Both the position numbers and the translations under genes were made by a program. 64,000 nucleotides of DNA from Flavobacterium sp. 1355 (GTDB lineage: Bacteria; Bacteroidota; Bacteroidia; Flavobacteriales; Flavobacteriaceae), in contig NZ_JAFICC010000013.1 in the NCBI RefSeq assembly GCF_017833415.1, positions 62,001-126,000 on the forward strand, in the 5' to 3' direction. The notes beneath the pieces were generated by a model that saw only the letters and a program-made list of their open reading frames with translations, searched no databases and was not told the origin of the DNA. Positions 1-7,769 of the stretch are shown here, in pieces. How positions within the stretch are numbered: position 1 is the first letter of the stretch; each line of letters begins with the position of its first letter.

Positions 1-1971
1 AACATCAGCATCTGTGTAAGGAACTCCAAGCGAAACCATTGCTTTCATTTTAGTCTCAATCAGCGAAGTATCCATCGGTTTGTTATCAAAAAGCCACTTA
101 TAACCCGGCATAATTGAACCAGCTGAGATACTCTGCGGATTCCAGAAGTGATTAAAATGCCAGTTATCATTATATTTTCCTCCTACTCTTAACAAGTCCG
201 GACCTGTACGTTTTGATCCCCAAAGGAATGGATGATCATAAACAAACTCTCCCGCTTTTGCTTGTGGTCCGTAGCGTTCTACTTCACTTCTAAACGGACG
301 AACTGACTGTGAGTGACATCCTACACAACCTTCACGAATATATAAATCACGACCTTCAAGCTCTAAAGGTGTATATGGTTTTACACTGCTTATTGTTGGA
401 ATATTTGATTTTACCATAATGGTTGGAACTATCTGAATGATTCCCCCAATTAGAATTGCAACTGTAGCCAAAATGGTCAACTGAATAGGTTTTCTTTCTA
501 ACCAGGAATGGAATTTCTCTCCTCTCACTCTGCCGTTGCTGATTCTTTGCAAAGCAGGAGCCTGAGCCAATTCGTCTTCGATTGTTTCTCCGGCTTTCAC
601 GGTCATAATGATATTGTAAACCAATGTCAGCATACCTACCAGATATAAAGAACCACCAATAGCTCTCATCCAGTACATTGGCATAATCTGCGTCACTGTT
701 TCAAGAAAATTCCCATAGGTTAAAGTTCCGTCTGGGTTAAACTGTTTCCACATTGAAGCCTGAAGAAATCCTGCTACGTACAATGGCAATGTGTATAATA
801 TAATTCCTAAAGTACCGATCCAGAAATGGAAGTTAGCTAGTTTTTTAGAAAACAAATTACTTTTTGTCATTCTCGGAATCAACCAGTAAATAATACCAAA
901 TGACATAAATCCGTTCCATGCTAATGCTCCTACGTGTACGTGTGCTACGATCCAGTCCGTATAGTGTGCGATAGCATTTACATTTTTAAGAGATAACATT
1001 GGCCCTTCAAAAGTTGCCATTCCGTATCCTGTAATCGCTACTACAAAGAATTTTAAGACTGGTTCTTCACGAACTTTATCCCATGCTCCTCTTAAAGTTA
1101 AAAGACCATTGATCATACCTCCCCAGGACGGAGCGATAAGCATTACAGAAAACGCTACTCCTAAATTCTGTGCCCAGTTTGGTAAAGCTGAGTATAACAA
1201 GTGATGAGGTCCTGCCCAGATATAAATAAAGATTAAAGACCAAAAGTGAATAATAGACAATCGATAAGAATACACAGGTCTGTTGGCAACCTTTGGAATA
1301 AAATAATACATTAATCCTAAGAATGGTGTTGTCAGGAAAAATGCAACTGCATTATGTCCGTACCACCATTGTACCAAAGCATCCTGAACTCCTGCATAAA
1401 CAGAATAACTTTTTAATGCAGAAACAGGAATTTCTATATTATTAAAAATATGGAGTACTGCTACGGTTACAAAAGTTGCCAGATAAAACCAGATTGCTAC
1501 ATATAAATGACGTTCTCTACGGCGCAGCATGGTACCAATCATATTAATACCCATAACAACCCAGATCAATGCAATAGCAATATCTATTGGCCATTCCAGT
1601 TCGGCATATTCTTTTGATGATGTATAGCCCAAAGGCAAAGTAATTGCTGCGGCTACAATAATAAGCTGCCAGCCCCAGAAATGGACATTACTTAAAAAAT
1701 CACTGAACATTCTCGCTTTTAATAATCTTTGAAGCGAATAATACATACCCGCAAAAAAAGCATTACCTACAAAGGCAAAAATTACCGCATTGGTATGCAG
1801 AGGCCTTAATCGGCCGTAACTCAGCCATGAAATCCCATCTGTCATGTTGGGAAAAAGGTACATAACCGCTAAGGTCAGTCCCACTAGCATACCTACAACC
1901 CCAAACAGGATAGTGGCGTAAATGAACTTTTTTACAATTTTGTTGTCGTAATAAAACTGTTCCATTTCCAT
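1..1971 (-). CDS. ccoNO: cbb3-type cytochrome c oxidase, fused subunits I and II (CcoN-CcoO), 3' end outside window
   Basis: Reading the minus strand from ATG at 1971 gives an open frame of 657 codons that leaves the window without a stop. The first part is a multi-pass haem-copper oxidase subunit I with the expected histidines: RPLHTNA (His59), WWYGHNAV, AGPHHLLY (CuB pair) and an AHYTDWIVAHVHVG segment. It continues into a CcoO-type monohaem cytochrome c with CVGCH at residues 549-553 and a likely axial Met621 in IMPGY. A fused CcoN-CcoO is common in Bacteroidota. It reduces oxygen at the inner membrane with high affinity. It lies 12 bp after ccoS and should be co-transcribed with it. The CcoP subunit would be expected beyond the left edge. 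An alternative start two codons later is possible. Confidence 0.96.
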   Translation of the reverse strand, partial: MEMEQFYYDNKIVKKFIYATILFGVVGMLVGLTLAVMYLFPNMTDGISWLSYGRLRPLHTNAVIFAFVGNAFFAGMYYSLQRLLKARMFSDFLSNVHFWGWQLIIVAAAITLPLGYTSSKEYAELEWPIDIAIALIWVVMGINMIGTMLRRRERHLYVAIWFYLATFVTVAVLHIFNNIEIPVSALKSYSVYAGVQDALVQWWYGHNAVAFFLTTPFLGLMYYFIPKVANRPVYSYRLSIIHFWSLIFIYIWAGPHHLLYSALPNWAQNLGVAFSVMLIAPSWGGMINGLLTLRGAWDKVREEPVLKFFVVAITGYGMATFEGPMLSLKNVNAIAHYTDWIVAHVHVGALAWNGFMSFGIIYWLIPRMTKSNLFSKKLANFHFWIGTLGIILYTLPLYVAGFLQASMWKQFNPDGTLTYGNFLETVTQIMPMYWMRAIGGSLYLVGMLTLVYNIIMTVKAGETIEDELAQAPALQRISNGRVRGEKFHSWLERKPIQLTILATVAILIGGIIQIVPTIMVKSNIPTISSVKPYTPLELEGRDLYIREGCVGCHSQSVRPFRSEVERYGPQAKAGEFVYDHPFLWGSKRTGPDLLRVGGKYNDNWHFNHFWNPQSISAGSIMPGYKWLFDNKPMDTSLIETKMKAMVSLGVPYTDADV

Positions 1972-1983
1972 AATTATACGTGT

Positions 1984-2166
1984 TTATTCTTTTGTTTTTG
2001 ATTTGTTTTCTTGGGGAGTGAATGTAGTTTCATCGTCAAAAAGAATTCTGACTGAAGGCGTATAATCATCATCGTACTGACCAGATTTAACTGCGACTAT
2101 AAAAGCAATAAAGAACCCTATTGCCACGAAAATACTTACTGTAATTAATAGATAAATAACACTCAT
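1984..2166 (-). CDS. ccoS: cbb3-type oxidase assembly protein CcoS
   Basis: A 60-residue protein with one N-terminal membrane helix (about residues 3-26) followed by a polar, acidic tail with the segment GQYDDDYTPSVRILFDD, which matches the CcoS family in size and layout. CcoS is needed to mature the cbb3 oxidase (cofactor insertion into CcoN). Its position directly ahead of ccoNO and after ccoI is the classic arrangement. The start is fixed by a promoter -7 element 19 bp upstream. It is expected to rise under low oxygen through the palindrome at 2216-2229. Confidence 0.93.
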   Translation of the reverse strand: MSVIYLLITVSIFVAIGFFIAFIVAVKSGQYDDDYTPSVRILFDDETTFTPQENKSKTKE

Positions 2167-2185
2167 ACCATCTAATTTATATTAA

Positions 2186-2230
2186 CAAAATTATTAGGTT
2201 ACGGGCGGATAAAATATGATAATTATCATA
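2186..2230 (-). promoter_or_regulatory. FNR-type promoter of ccoS-ccoNO
   Basis: On the minus strand a -7 element TAATTTTG (TAnnTTTG) lies at 2186-2193. The perfect palindrome ATGATAATTATCAT occupies 2216-2229, extending to 16 bp at 2215-2230. It has the FNR-box architecture of two 5-bp half-sites and a 4-bp spacer. Its centre is 33 bp from the centre of the -7 element, so about -40 from the expected start of transcription, which is a class II activator position. The same pair at the same spacing precedes ccoI. Confidence 0.75.
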
Positions 2231-2278
2231 ATCGAAAGGAATGTTAAAATTAAGAAAAAAATTACACAAACTATCAAA

Positions 2279-4669
2279 TCAAGAACCTAATTTTCTGTTT
2301 TTGAAATAATTAGACATTAAAGTAACAAAACTTACAATCGTAATTGTACTTAAGGGCATAATAATAGCCGCCACTAAGGGAAGAAGATTTCCTGTAACTG
2401 CAAAGGCAAGTCCGACAACGTTGTACAGCAATGACAAGCCAAAACTCATCTTGATTATAAAAATCGCTTTATGAGATAATTTTAAAAAATAGTTAAGACG
2501 TGAAAATTCACTTGCATCTAAAATTGCATCACAGGCAGGAGAGAAAACATTGACATTTTCTGAAACAGAAATTCCTACATTACTTTGTGCCAACGCTCCG
2601 GCATCATTTAAACCATCACCAACCATCATAACGTTCTGTCCGTTTTGCTGCAGATTTTTTATAAAATCCAGTTTTTGTTCTGGTTTTTGGTTGAATATTA
2701 ATTCGGTACCTTTGGGTAAAAGAGCTTCTAGATTAGCTTTTTCACCATCGTTATCTCCCGAAAGAACCTTTATTTGATAGTCTTTACTTAAATTATCAAA
2801 TAATTTTTCCAGGCCTTCTCTATACTGATTTTCGAATACAAATTTCCCATAATAAACAGCATCTAGTTTTATATGAAGGGATGTTTTTTCGATCTCTGAT
2901 GTATCCAGTACAGGGCTTTCAACAAAAGTTCCGGAACCAATTTTTATTTGCTTGTTTTCGGCTTGAGCCAAAATTCCTTTTCCTGTTATTTCCTGAAAAT
3001 TATCAATTTTAATTTTCTTTGATTCTGGAAGAAAATCATATAACATACGGCTTAACGGATGATTTGAAGCACGGAGTGCGTTTTTGATCAATATAAAATT
3101 TTCATCAGAAGTCACATTTCCTTCATACGAAATGTTTGATTTTTTATTGGTTGTAATTGTTCCTGTTTTATCAAAAACTATGGTATCAACTTTTGCTAAT
3201 TGTTCTATTACCAAGGCATTTTTAAGATATAATTTCTGCTTACCCAAAATCCTCAAAATATTCCCAAAAGTAAATGGAGCAGTAAGGGCAAGTGCACAGG
3301 GGCAGGCTACAATTAATACAGCTGTAAAAACATTAAAAGCGATATTGGCGTCAATAAAAATCCAATAGCCAAAACCCGCAAAAGCTATCAGAAGCAATAT
3401 AGGAGTAAAATACCTGCTAATGGCATCTGTAATAGTTTTATGCTTTTGGTCTACATTTTTCTGAAAAACTTCATTGCTCCATAATTGCGTCAGGTAACTT
3501 TGAGAAACAGAATGCAAGACTTCCATTTCTATTACTTTGCCAATCTGTTTTCCGCCTGCAAATATCTTGTCACCTGATCTTTTGGTAATCGGAATCGCTT
3601 CTCCGGTTACAAAACTATAGTCTATTTCAGCGCTTTCGCTAATTAAAATACCATCTACGGGAATTAATTCCTGGTTTCTGATTAGCAATCTGTTGCCTTT
3701 TACGACATCATAAATTGGTAAATTTTCTTCTGATGAATCTGAATTAATTCTTGTAACTGCTATTGGAAAATAGGATTTAAAATCGCGTTCAAAACTTAAA
3801 AAACTGTACGTTTTGATTTGAAACATTTTTCCGAGTAGCATAAAAAATACCAGACTTGCTAAACTGTCAAAAAAGCCTGAACCATAATTCATTACTATAT
3901 CGTAAGTGCTTCTAATAAACATTACAATAATTCCTAATGCAATCGGAATGTCAATATTAAGCATTCTTGACTTTATGCTTTTATAAGCCGAAACATAATA
4001 CCCGCTAGCAGAATATAAAAAACTTGGCAAGGCGAGAACAAAAATCAAACCTCTAAAAAATGGCTTGTAATTATCAAGCCAAAATTCTTTAATCTCAAAA
4101 TATTCAGGAAAAGACAATAACATTATATTACCAAAACAAAAAAAAGCAACTCCCAGTTTATATGTCAGACTTCTGTCAATGCTATTTTTACCTGTTTCGT
4201 AATTTTCTAAACTGATATAGGGTTCGTAACCAATTGAACTTAGTGAATAGACAATTGTTTTGAGTGATACAAGATCTGAATTGTATGTGATACGAACTTT
4301 TTTCTCCGGAAAGTTAACTTGGGAAGCACTTATCCCTGATTGAATCCGGTTAAGATTTTCCAGGATCCAAATACAAGAGCTGCAGTGAATATGCGGAATG
4401 TTTAATGATACAATCGCAGTGCCTGCTTCCTGAAATTCTAATATTTTTGAAAGTATAGCTTCGTTTTCTAAAAAATCGTATTTCCCTTTAGTGTCCTGAG
4501 GAGTTGCGCCCGGAGATTTTTCAAAATCATAATAGGAGGTTAAATCGTGAGTGCTGAAAATTTCGTAAACTGTTTTGCATCCGGCACAGCAAAATAGTTT
4601 TTCATCAAAATGTATTTCTTCATTTTCATTAATGGGCAGACCGCAATGAAAGCAATTTTGCGCACTCAT
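2279..4669 (-). CDS. ccoI: Copper-translocating P1B-type ATPase of the CcoI/FixI type
   Basis: 796 residues from ATG at 4669; the open frame extends 11 codons further up, but the promoter -7 element is there. The N-terminus has a CxxC...CxxC zinc-ribbon-like segment typical of the family, then a heavy-metal-associated domain with HCSSC (Cys96, Cys99). Further on are eight predicted helices with the CPCALAL copper-binding motif, the phosphorylation motif DKTGT and GDGLNDA. CcoI-type ATPases export Cu(I) for the CuB centre of cbb3 oxidase. Adjacency to ccoS-ccoNO supports this role over general copper detoxification. It ends 112 bp before ccoS, which has its own promoter. Confidence 0.94.
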   Translation of the reverse strand: MSAQNCFHCGLPINENEEIHFDEKLFCCAGCKTVYEIFSTHDLTSYYDFEKSPGATPQDTKGKYDFLENEAILSKILEFQEAGTAIVSLNIPHIHCSSCIWILENLNRIQSGISASQVNFPEKKVRITYNSDLVSLKTIVYSLSSIGYEPYISLENYETGKNSIDRSLTYKLGVAFFCFGNIMLLSFPEYFEIKEFWLDNYKPFFRGLIFVLALPSFLYSASGYYVSAYKSIKSRMLNIDIPIALGIIVMFIRSTYDIVMNYGSGFFDSLASLVFFMLLGKMFQIKTYSFLSFERDFKSYFPIAVTRINSDSSEENLPIYDVVKGNRLLIRNQELIPVDGILISESAEIDYSFVTGEAIPITKRSGDKIFAGGKQIGKVIEMEVLHSVSQSYLTQLWSNEVFQKNVDQKHKTITDAISRYFTPILLLIAFAGFGYWIFIDANIAFNVFTAVLIVACPCALALTAPFTFGNILRILGKQKLYLKNALVIEQLAKVDTIVFDKTGTITTNKKSNISYEGNVTSDENFILIKNALRASNHPLSRMLYDFLPESKKIKIDNFQEITGKGILAQAENKQIKIGSGTFVESPVLDTSEIEKTSLHIKLDAVYYGKFVFENQYREGLEKLFDNLSKDYQIKVLSGDNDGEKANLEALLPKGTELIFNQKPEQKLDFIKNLQQNGQNVMMVGDGLNDAGALAQSNVGISVSENVNVFSPACDAILDASEFSRLNYFLKLSHKAIFIIKMSFGLSLLYNVVGLAFAVTGNLLPLVAAIIMPLSTITIVSFVTLMSNYFKNRKLGS

Positions 4670-4689
4670 AATTTGTTTTTTTAGTGGTG

Positions 4690-4733
4690 CAAAGATCAAC
4701 ACAACAACCGATTATAAAGATGACAATTATCAT
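4690..4733 (-). promoter_or_regulatory. FNR-type promoter of ccoI
   Basis: The near-palindrome ATGACAATTATCAT (4720-4733) differs by one base from the box ahead of ccoS and has the same AATT spacer. A -7-like element GATCTTTG (one mismatch to TAnnTTTG) lies at 4690-4697 on the minus strand. Centre-to-centre distance is 33 bp, identical to the ccoS promoter. The ATG at 4669 follows the element by 20 bp, which supports that start. Confidence 0.68.
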
Positions 4734-4845
4734 ATTATAATGAAATTGAGTTTTAATGTAAAAAAATTAAACCAGCGAAGAAATAACGCGCTTTTTTTTC
4801 TTATAAATTTAATCAATAATACTGCTTATAACTCCGAAATATGAT

Positions 4846-4853
4846 TAATTTTG
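4846..4853 (+). promoter_or_regulatory. -7 promoter element of the Crp/Fnr regulator gene
   Basis: TAATTTTG matches TAnnTTTG and ends 18 bp before the ATG at 4872. It shows that the open frame beginning at 4851 is not the real start. No TTG is seen at the usual -33 spacing. Confidence 0.65.
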
Positions 4854-4871
4854 CATCAAACTACTATTGTC

Positions 4872-5558
4872 ATGAATAAATGTGACCAATGCATTGTACG
4901 ACAGCTTAGCTCCTTAAAAGCCCTTAATAAAGAAGAAGTTATAAAATTAGCTAACAGCAAAACTACTTACCAGATAAAAAAAGGAGAAGCTATTTTTGAG
5001 GAAGGAGAAGTCACTAATGGTGTTTTTTGTATTAAGGACGGAATTGGAAAACTTTCTAAATTAAGTGCCAACGGAAAAGATCAGATTGTAAAACTGGTAA
5101 AATCCGGAGAACTTTTGGGACAACGCTCTATGATTAGCAATGAACCTGCAAATCTGTCTGCAAAAGCGATTGAAGACATGGAGGTTTGTTTTATTCCTAA
5201 AGCCGAAATCATAAATTTTTTCAATACTAACAACCAGTTTTCTTTAAATATGATGCAGACTGTCTGCGAAGATTTAAAAGAATCTGAAAATGATAAAATC
5301 GCTTTAGTACAAAAAACAGTAAAACAGCGTTTAGCAGAAACTTTATTGCAGCTTCATGACGATTTTGGAGAAAATAGTGACAGCACTCTAAAAGTACAGC
5401 TGACGAGAGAAGAATTGGCTGGTATCATAGGTACTGCAACAGAAAGCTGTATACGACTCTTATCTGATTTTAATAAACTTGAACTTATTGAGCTGGCTGG
5501 AAAAAAGATTATTCTTAAAAATATACGAGCATTAAAAAAATTAGCAGAACAATTATAA
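4872..5558 (+). CDS. Crp/Fnr family transcriptional regulator
   Basis: 228 residues: an N-terminal cyclic-nucleotide-binding-type beta roll (about 25-140), a dimer helix, and a C-terminal winged helix (about 150-225). The recognition helix reads TATESCIRLLSDF, with Glu191 and Arg195 where E. coli FNR has Glu209 and Arg213, but Ile194 in place of FNR Ser212. Cysteines at positions 4 and 7 form a CxxC, but there is no full FNR-type four-cysteine pattern, so oxygen sensing by an iron-sulfur cluster is not proven. It is divergent from the cbb3 genes whose promoters carry FNR-type boxes and is the obvious candidate regulator. Its stop overlaps the mazG stop on the other strand by 6 bp. Confidence 0.9.
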   Translation: MNKCDQCIVRQLSSLKALNKEEVIKLANSKTTYQIKKGEAIFEEGEVTNGVFCIKDGIGKLSKLSANGKDQIVKLVKSGELLGQRSMISNEPANLSAKAIEDMEVCFIPKAEIINFFNTNNQFSLNMMQTVCEDLKESENDKIALVQKTVKQRLAETLLQLHDDFGENSDSTLKVQLTREELAGIIGTATESCIRLLSDFNKLELIELAGKKIILKNIRALKKLAEQL

Positions 5559-6323
5559 TTTCTTAGCTTCATTCCAAAATACGTCCATTTCCGCTAAAGT
5601 CATATCCATTAGCGGTTTCCCTAATTCGCCTGCTTTAGCTTCTAAATACTGAAAACGTTTAATGAATTTTTTATTTGTTCGCTCTAAAGCATCTTCGGGG
5701 TTTACATTTAAAAACCGGGCATAATTTATCATTGAAAATAAAACATCGCCAAACTCAGCCTCTATTTTATCCTGATCACCAGACTTAACTTCTTCCTGAA
5801 GTTCTTCAAGCTCTTCCTGGACTTTGTCCCAAACCTGATGTGGTTCTTCCCAGTCAAAACCAACCCCTTTTACTTTATCCTGAATTCGGCTGGCTTTTAC
5901 AAGAGCAGGCAAACTTCTTGGCACTCCTTCCAAAACAGATTTTTTGCCTTCTTTAAGTTTTAGTTTTTCCCAATTTTGTTTTACTTCTTCTTCATCCTTT
6001 ACTACTGTATCACTATAAATGTGCGGATGACGATGAATAAGCTTTTCGCAAATTTCATTACAAACATCAGCAATATCAAAATCATTGGTTTCTGAACCTA
6101 TTTTAGCATAAAAAACAATATGCAACAATAAGTCGCCAAGTTCTTTTTTAACTTCATTTAAATCGTTGTCTAAAATGGCATCTCCTAATTCATAAGTTTC
6201 TTCGATGGTAAGATGTCTTAGCGTCTGCAGCGTCTGCTTTTTATCCCACGGACATTGCTCACGCAATTCATCCATAATGATTAATAATCTTTCGAAAGCT
6301 TTTAATTGAAGTTCTTTGCTCAT
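5553..6323 (-). CDS. mazG: Nucleoside triphosphate pyrophosphohydrolase MazG
   Basis: 256 residues from ATG at 6323 (the frame is open 19 codons further up, but that segment overlaps the upstream gene's terminator and is not conserved-looking). Two MazG domains in tandem: the first has CPWDKKQT, EETYEL and KKELGDLLLH, and the second EELEELQEEV and EAEFGDVLFS, with the paired acidic metal-binding residues. It hydrolyses NTPs to NMP and pyrophosphate for nucleotide-pool sanitation in the cytoplasm. Same-strand neighbours upstream are DUF5606 and def. Confidence 0.95.
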   Translation of the reverse strand: MSKELQLKAFERLLIIMDELREQCPWDKKQTLQTLRHLTIEETYELGDAILDNDLNEVKKELGDLLLHIVFYAKIGSETNDFDIADVCNEICEKLIHRHPHIYSDTVVKDEEEVKQNWEKLKLKEGKKSVLEGVPRSLPALVKASRIQDKVKGVGFDWEEPHQVWDKVQEELEELQEEVKSGDQDKIEAEFGDVLFSMINYARFLNVNPEDALERTNKKFIKRFQYLEAKAGELGKPLMDMTLAEMDVFWNEAKKL

Positions 6324-6365
6324 TTGTACTGTATTTATTGGTTTAATACCGGATAATGTAAAAGT

Positions 6366-6400
6366 AAAAAATCCTGTCAAGAAAACATCTTAACAGGATT
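6366..6400 (-). terminator. Rho-independent terminator after the DUF5606 gene
   Basis: Arms 6370-6381 and 6389-6400 form a 12-bp stem with one imperfect pair and a 7-nt loop. On the minus strand it is followed by a T-rich run (TTTTTACTTT). It separates the DUF5606 gene from mazG. Confidence 0.8.
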
Positions 6401-6425
6401 ATTATATTTTTGAAAGTAATATTTA

Positions 6426-6923
6426 CTATTCTTCTTTTTTAGCAGCAGGTTTCTTTGCCGGGGCTTTCTTAGCAGCCGGGGCTTTTTTTGGTTTTTCTTC
6501 AACTACAGCTTCTTCTTTAGCTTCAGCGGCAGCCGGAGCCAAATCAGTAACTAAACCTTTAGCCTGAAGTGTATTGTACCAGTTTAATACTTTCTTAATA
6601 TCAGACGGGTAAACTCTTTCTTCATCATAATCAGGTAAAACTTCTTTGAAGTAAGCTGCTAATTTTGCATTGTCTTCTTTATGAGAAATCGCCTGACCTT
6701 TGTTTTCCTTAGTACCAATACGTTGAAATACTTCAGTTAATGGTTTTTCACCATCATGTGTGTAAATTGAAATTTCAGACAATAAACTTACATTGCTTTT
6801 TAAGCTTACAGTGATTTTTTTTCCATCAGTTAATGATTCAGCAACAAATCCTGTACGGGTTTGTACTTTTAAAGCATATAAACCTGGCTTCCCTGAAACA
6901 GCTAATATTTTTTCTAAATTCAT
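6426..6923 (-). CDS. DUF5606 domain-containing protein
   Basis: 165 residues. Residues 1 to about 120 match the DUF5606 family of Bacteroidota, starting MNLEKILAVSGKPGLYAL. The last 40 residues are low-complexity Ala/Lys/Pro (KKAPAAKKAPAKK), resembling a histone-H1-like basic tail that could bind nucleic acid. The function is not known. It lies between def and mazG on the same strand, a linkage I recall from other flavobacteria, and ends at a clear terminator. Confidence 0.88.
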   Translation of the reverse strand: MNLEKILAVSGKPGLYALKVQTRTGFVAESLTDGKKITVSLKSNVSLLSEISIYTHDGEKPLTEVFQRIGTKENKGQAISHKEDNAKLAAYFKEVLPDYDEERVYPSDIKKVLNWYNTLQAKGLVTDLAPAAAEAKEEAVVEEKPKKAPAAKKAPAKKPAAKKEE

Positions 6924-6980
6924 GTTTATTATAATTTGTATTAAGAATTTCGTTTATTTTTTTATCTTTTAAAGAAGCAA

Positions 6981-7571
6981 TTATCTCCCTTTTTTAGCAG
7001 CAAAAAATTTCATCTTGTAATCCTGAAAAGTCTTTCCTTCTGTAATGTTCTTCAATTTTTTCTGAATCAAACGTTTTTTAAGTGAAGATATTTTATCTGT
7101 AAATAAAACCCCTTCAATATGATCATATTCGTGTTGGATCACTCTTGCAACCAAACCATCAAAAACTTCTGTCTTTACAACAAAATCTTCTTCACAATAT
7201 TCAATTGTTACGGTTGGTTTTCTGTAAACATCTTCACGAACGTCAGGAATACTTAAGCAGCCTTCATTAAAACTCCACTCCTCACCTTCTTCTTTAATGA
7301 TTTTAGGATTGATGAAAGTTTTCTTAAAACCTTTTAATTTTTTTTGTTCATCTAATGATAGATCTTCATCATCACTAAAAGGAGTCGTGTCAATTACAAA
7401 CAAACGAATTGCCATACCTACCTGTGGTGCAGCAAGCCCAACGCCATAAGCATTGTACATGGTTTCATACATGTTTGCTATTATCTCTTTTAAGTTTGGA
7501 TGATCTGGCGTGATAGCCTCTCCAACTTTTCTTAAAACCGGATCACCATATCCTACAATTGGTAAAATCAT
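6981..7571 (-). CDS. def: Peptide deformylase
   Basis: 196 residues with the three deformylase motifs: GVGLAAPQVG (motif I), EGCLSIP (motif II, metal-binding Cys) and QHEYDHIEG (motif III, HExxH-type metal-binding histidines and catalytic Glu). It removes the formyl group from nascent proteins. The enzyme is slightly longer than E. coli Def because of a charged insert around residues 70-85. It lies upstream of DUF5606 and mazG on the minus strand, and no clear promoter element was found in the gap to 7770. Confidence 0.97.
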   Translation of the reverse strand: MILPIVGYGDPVLRKVGEAITPDHPNLKEIIANMYETMYNAYGVGLAAPQVGMAIRLFVIDTTPFSDDEDLSLDEQKKLKGFKKTFINPKIIKEEGEEWSFNEGCLSIPDVREDVYRKPTVTIEYCEEDFVVKTEVFDGLVARVIQHEYDHIEGVLFTDKISSLKKRLIQKKLKNITEGKTFQDYKMKFFAAKKGR

Positions 7572-7744
7572 TTGTATTTATTTATGCATTATCTACTGAA
7601 AATCCTGAATTTTATATCATAATTCAGCTGGCAAAAATAGTAAAAAATAGTCAATGAATAATTCTAAACAAGATATTATCTCTCAATTTCGCAACTTAGA
7701 AAAAAACTCATCTATAATTGTGCCAAAATAATTCGTACAATTCT

Positions 7745-7752
7745 TACCTTTG
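7745..7752 (+). promoter_or_regulatory. -7 promoter element of the FUSC gene
   Basis: TACCTTTG matches TAnnTTTG and lies 17 bp upstream of the ATG at 7770. No TTG is found 17-23 bp further up; the nearest is 24 bp away. Confidence 0.6.
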
Positions 7753-7769
7753 CTTGTAAACTTCTCTAT

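Noticed and set aside
4841..4859. Possible FNR box ATGAT...ATCAA at the regulator's own promoter
   Set aside because: The half-sites are 9 bp apart rather than 4 and are better explained by the TAATTTTG -7 element between them.
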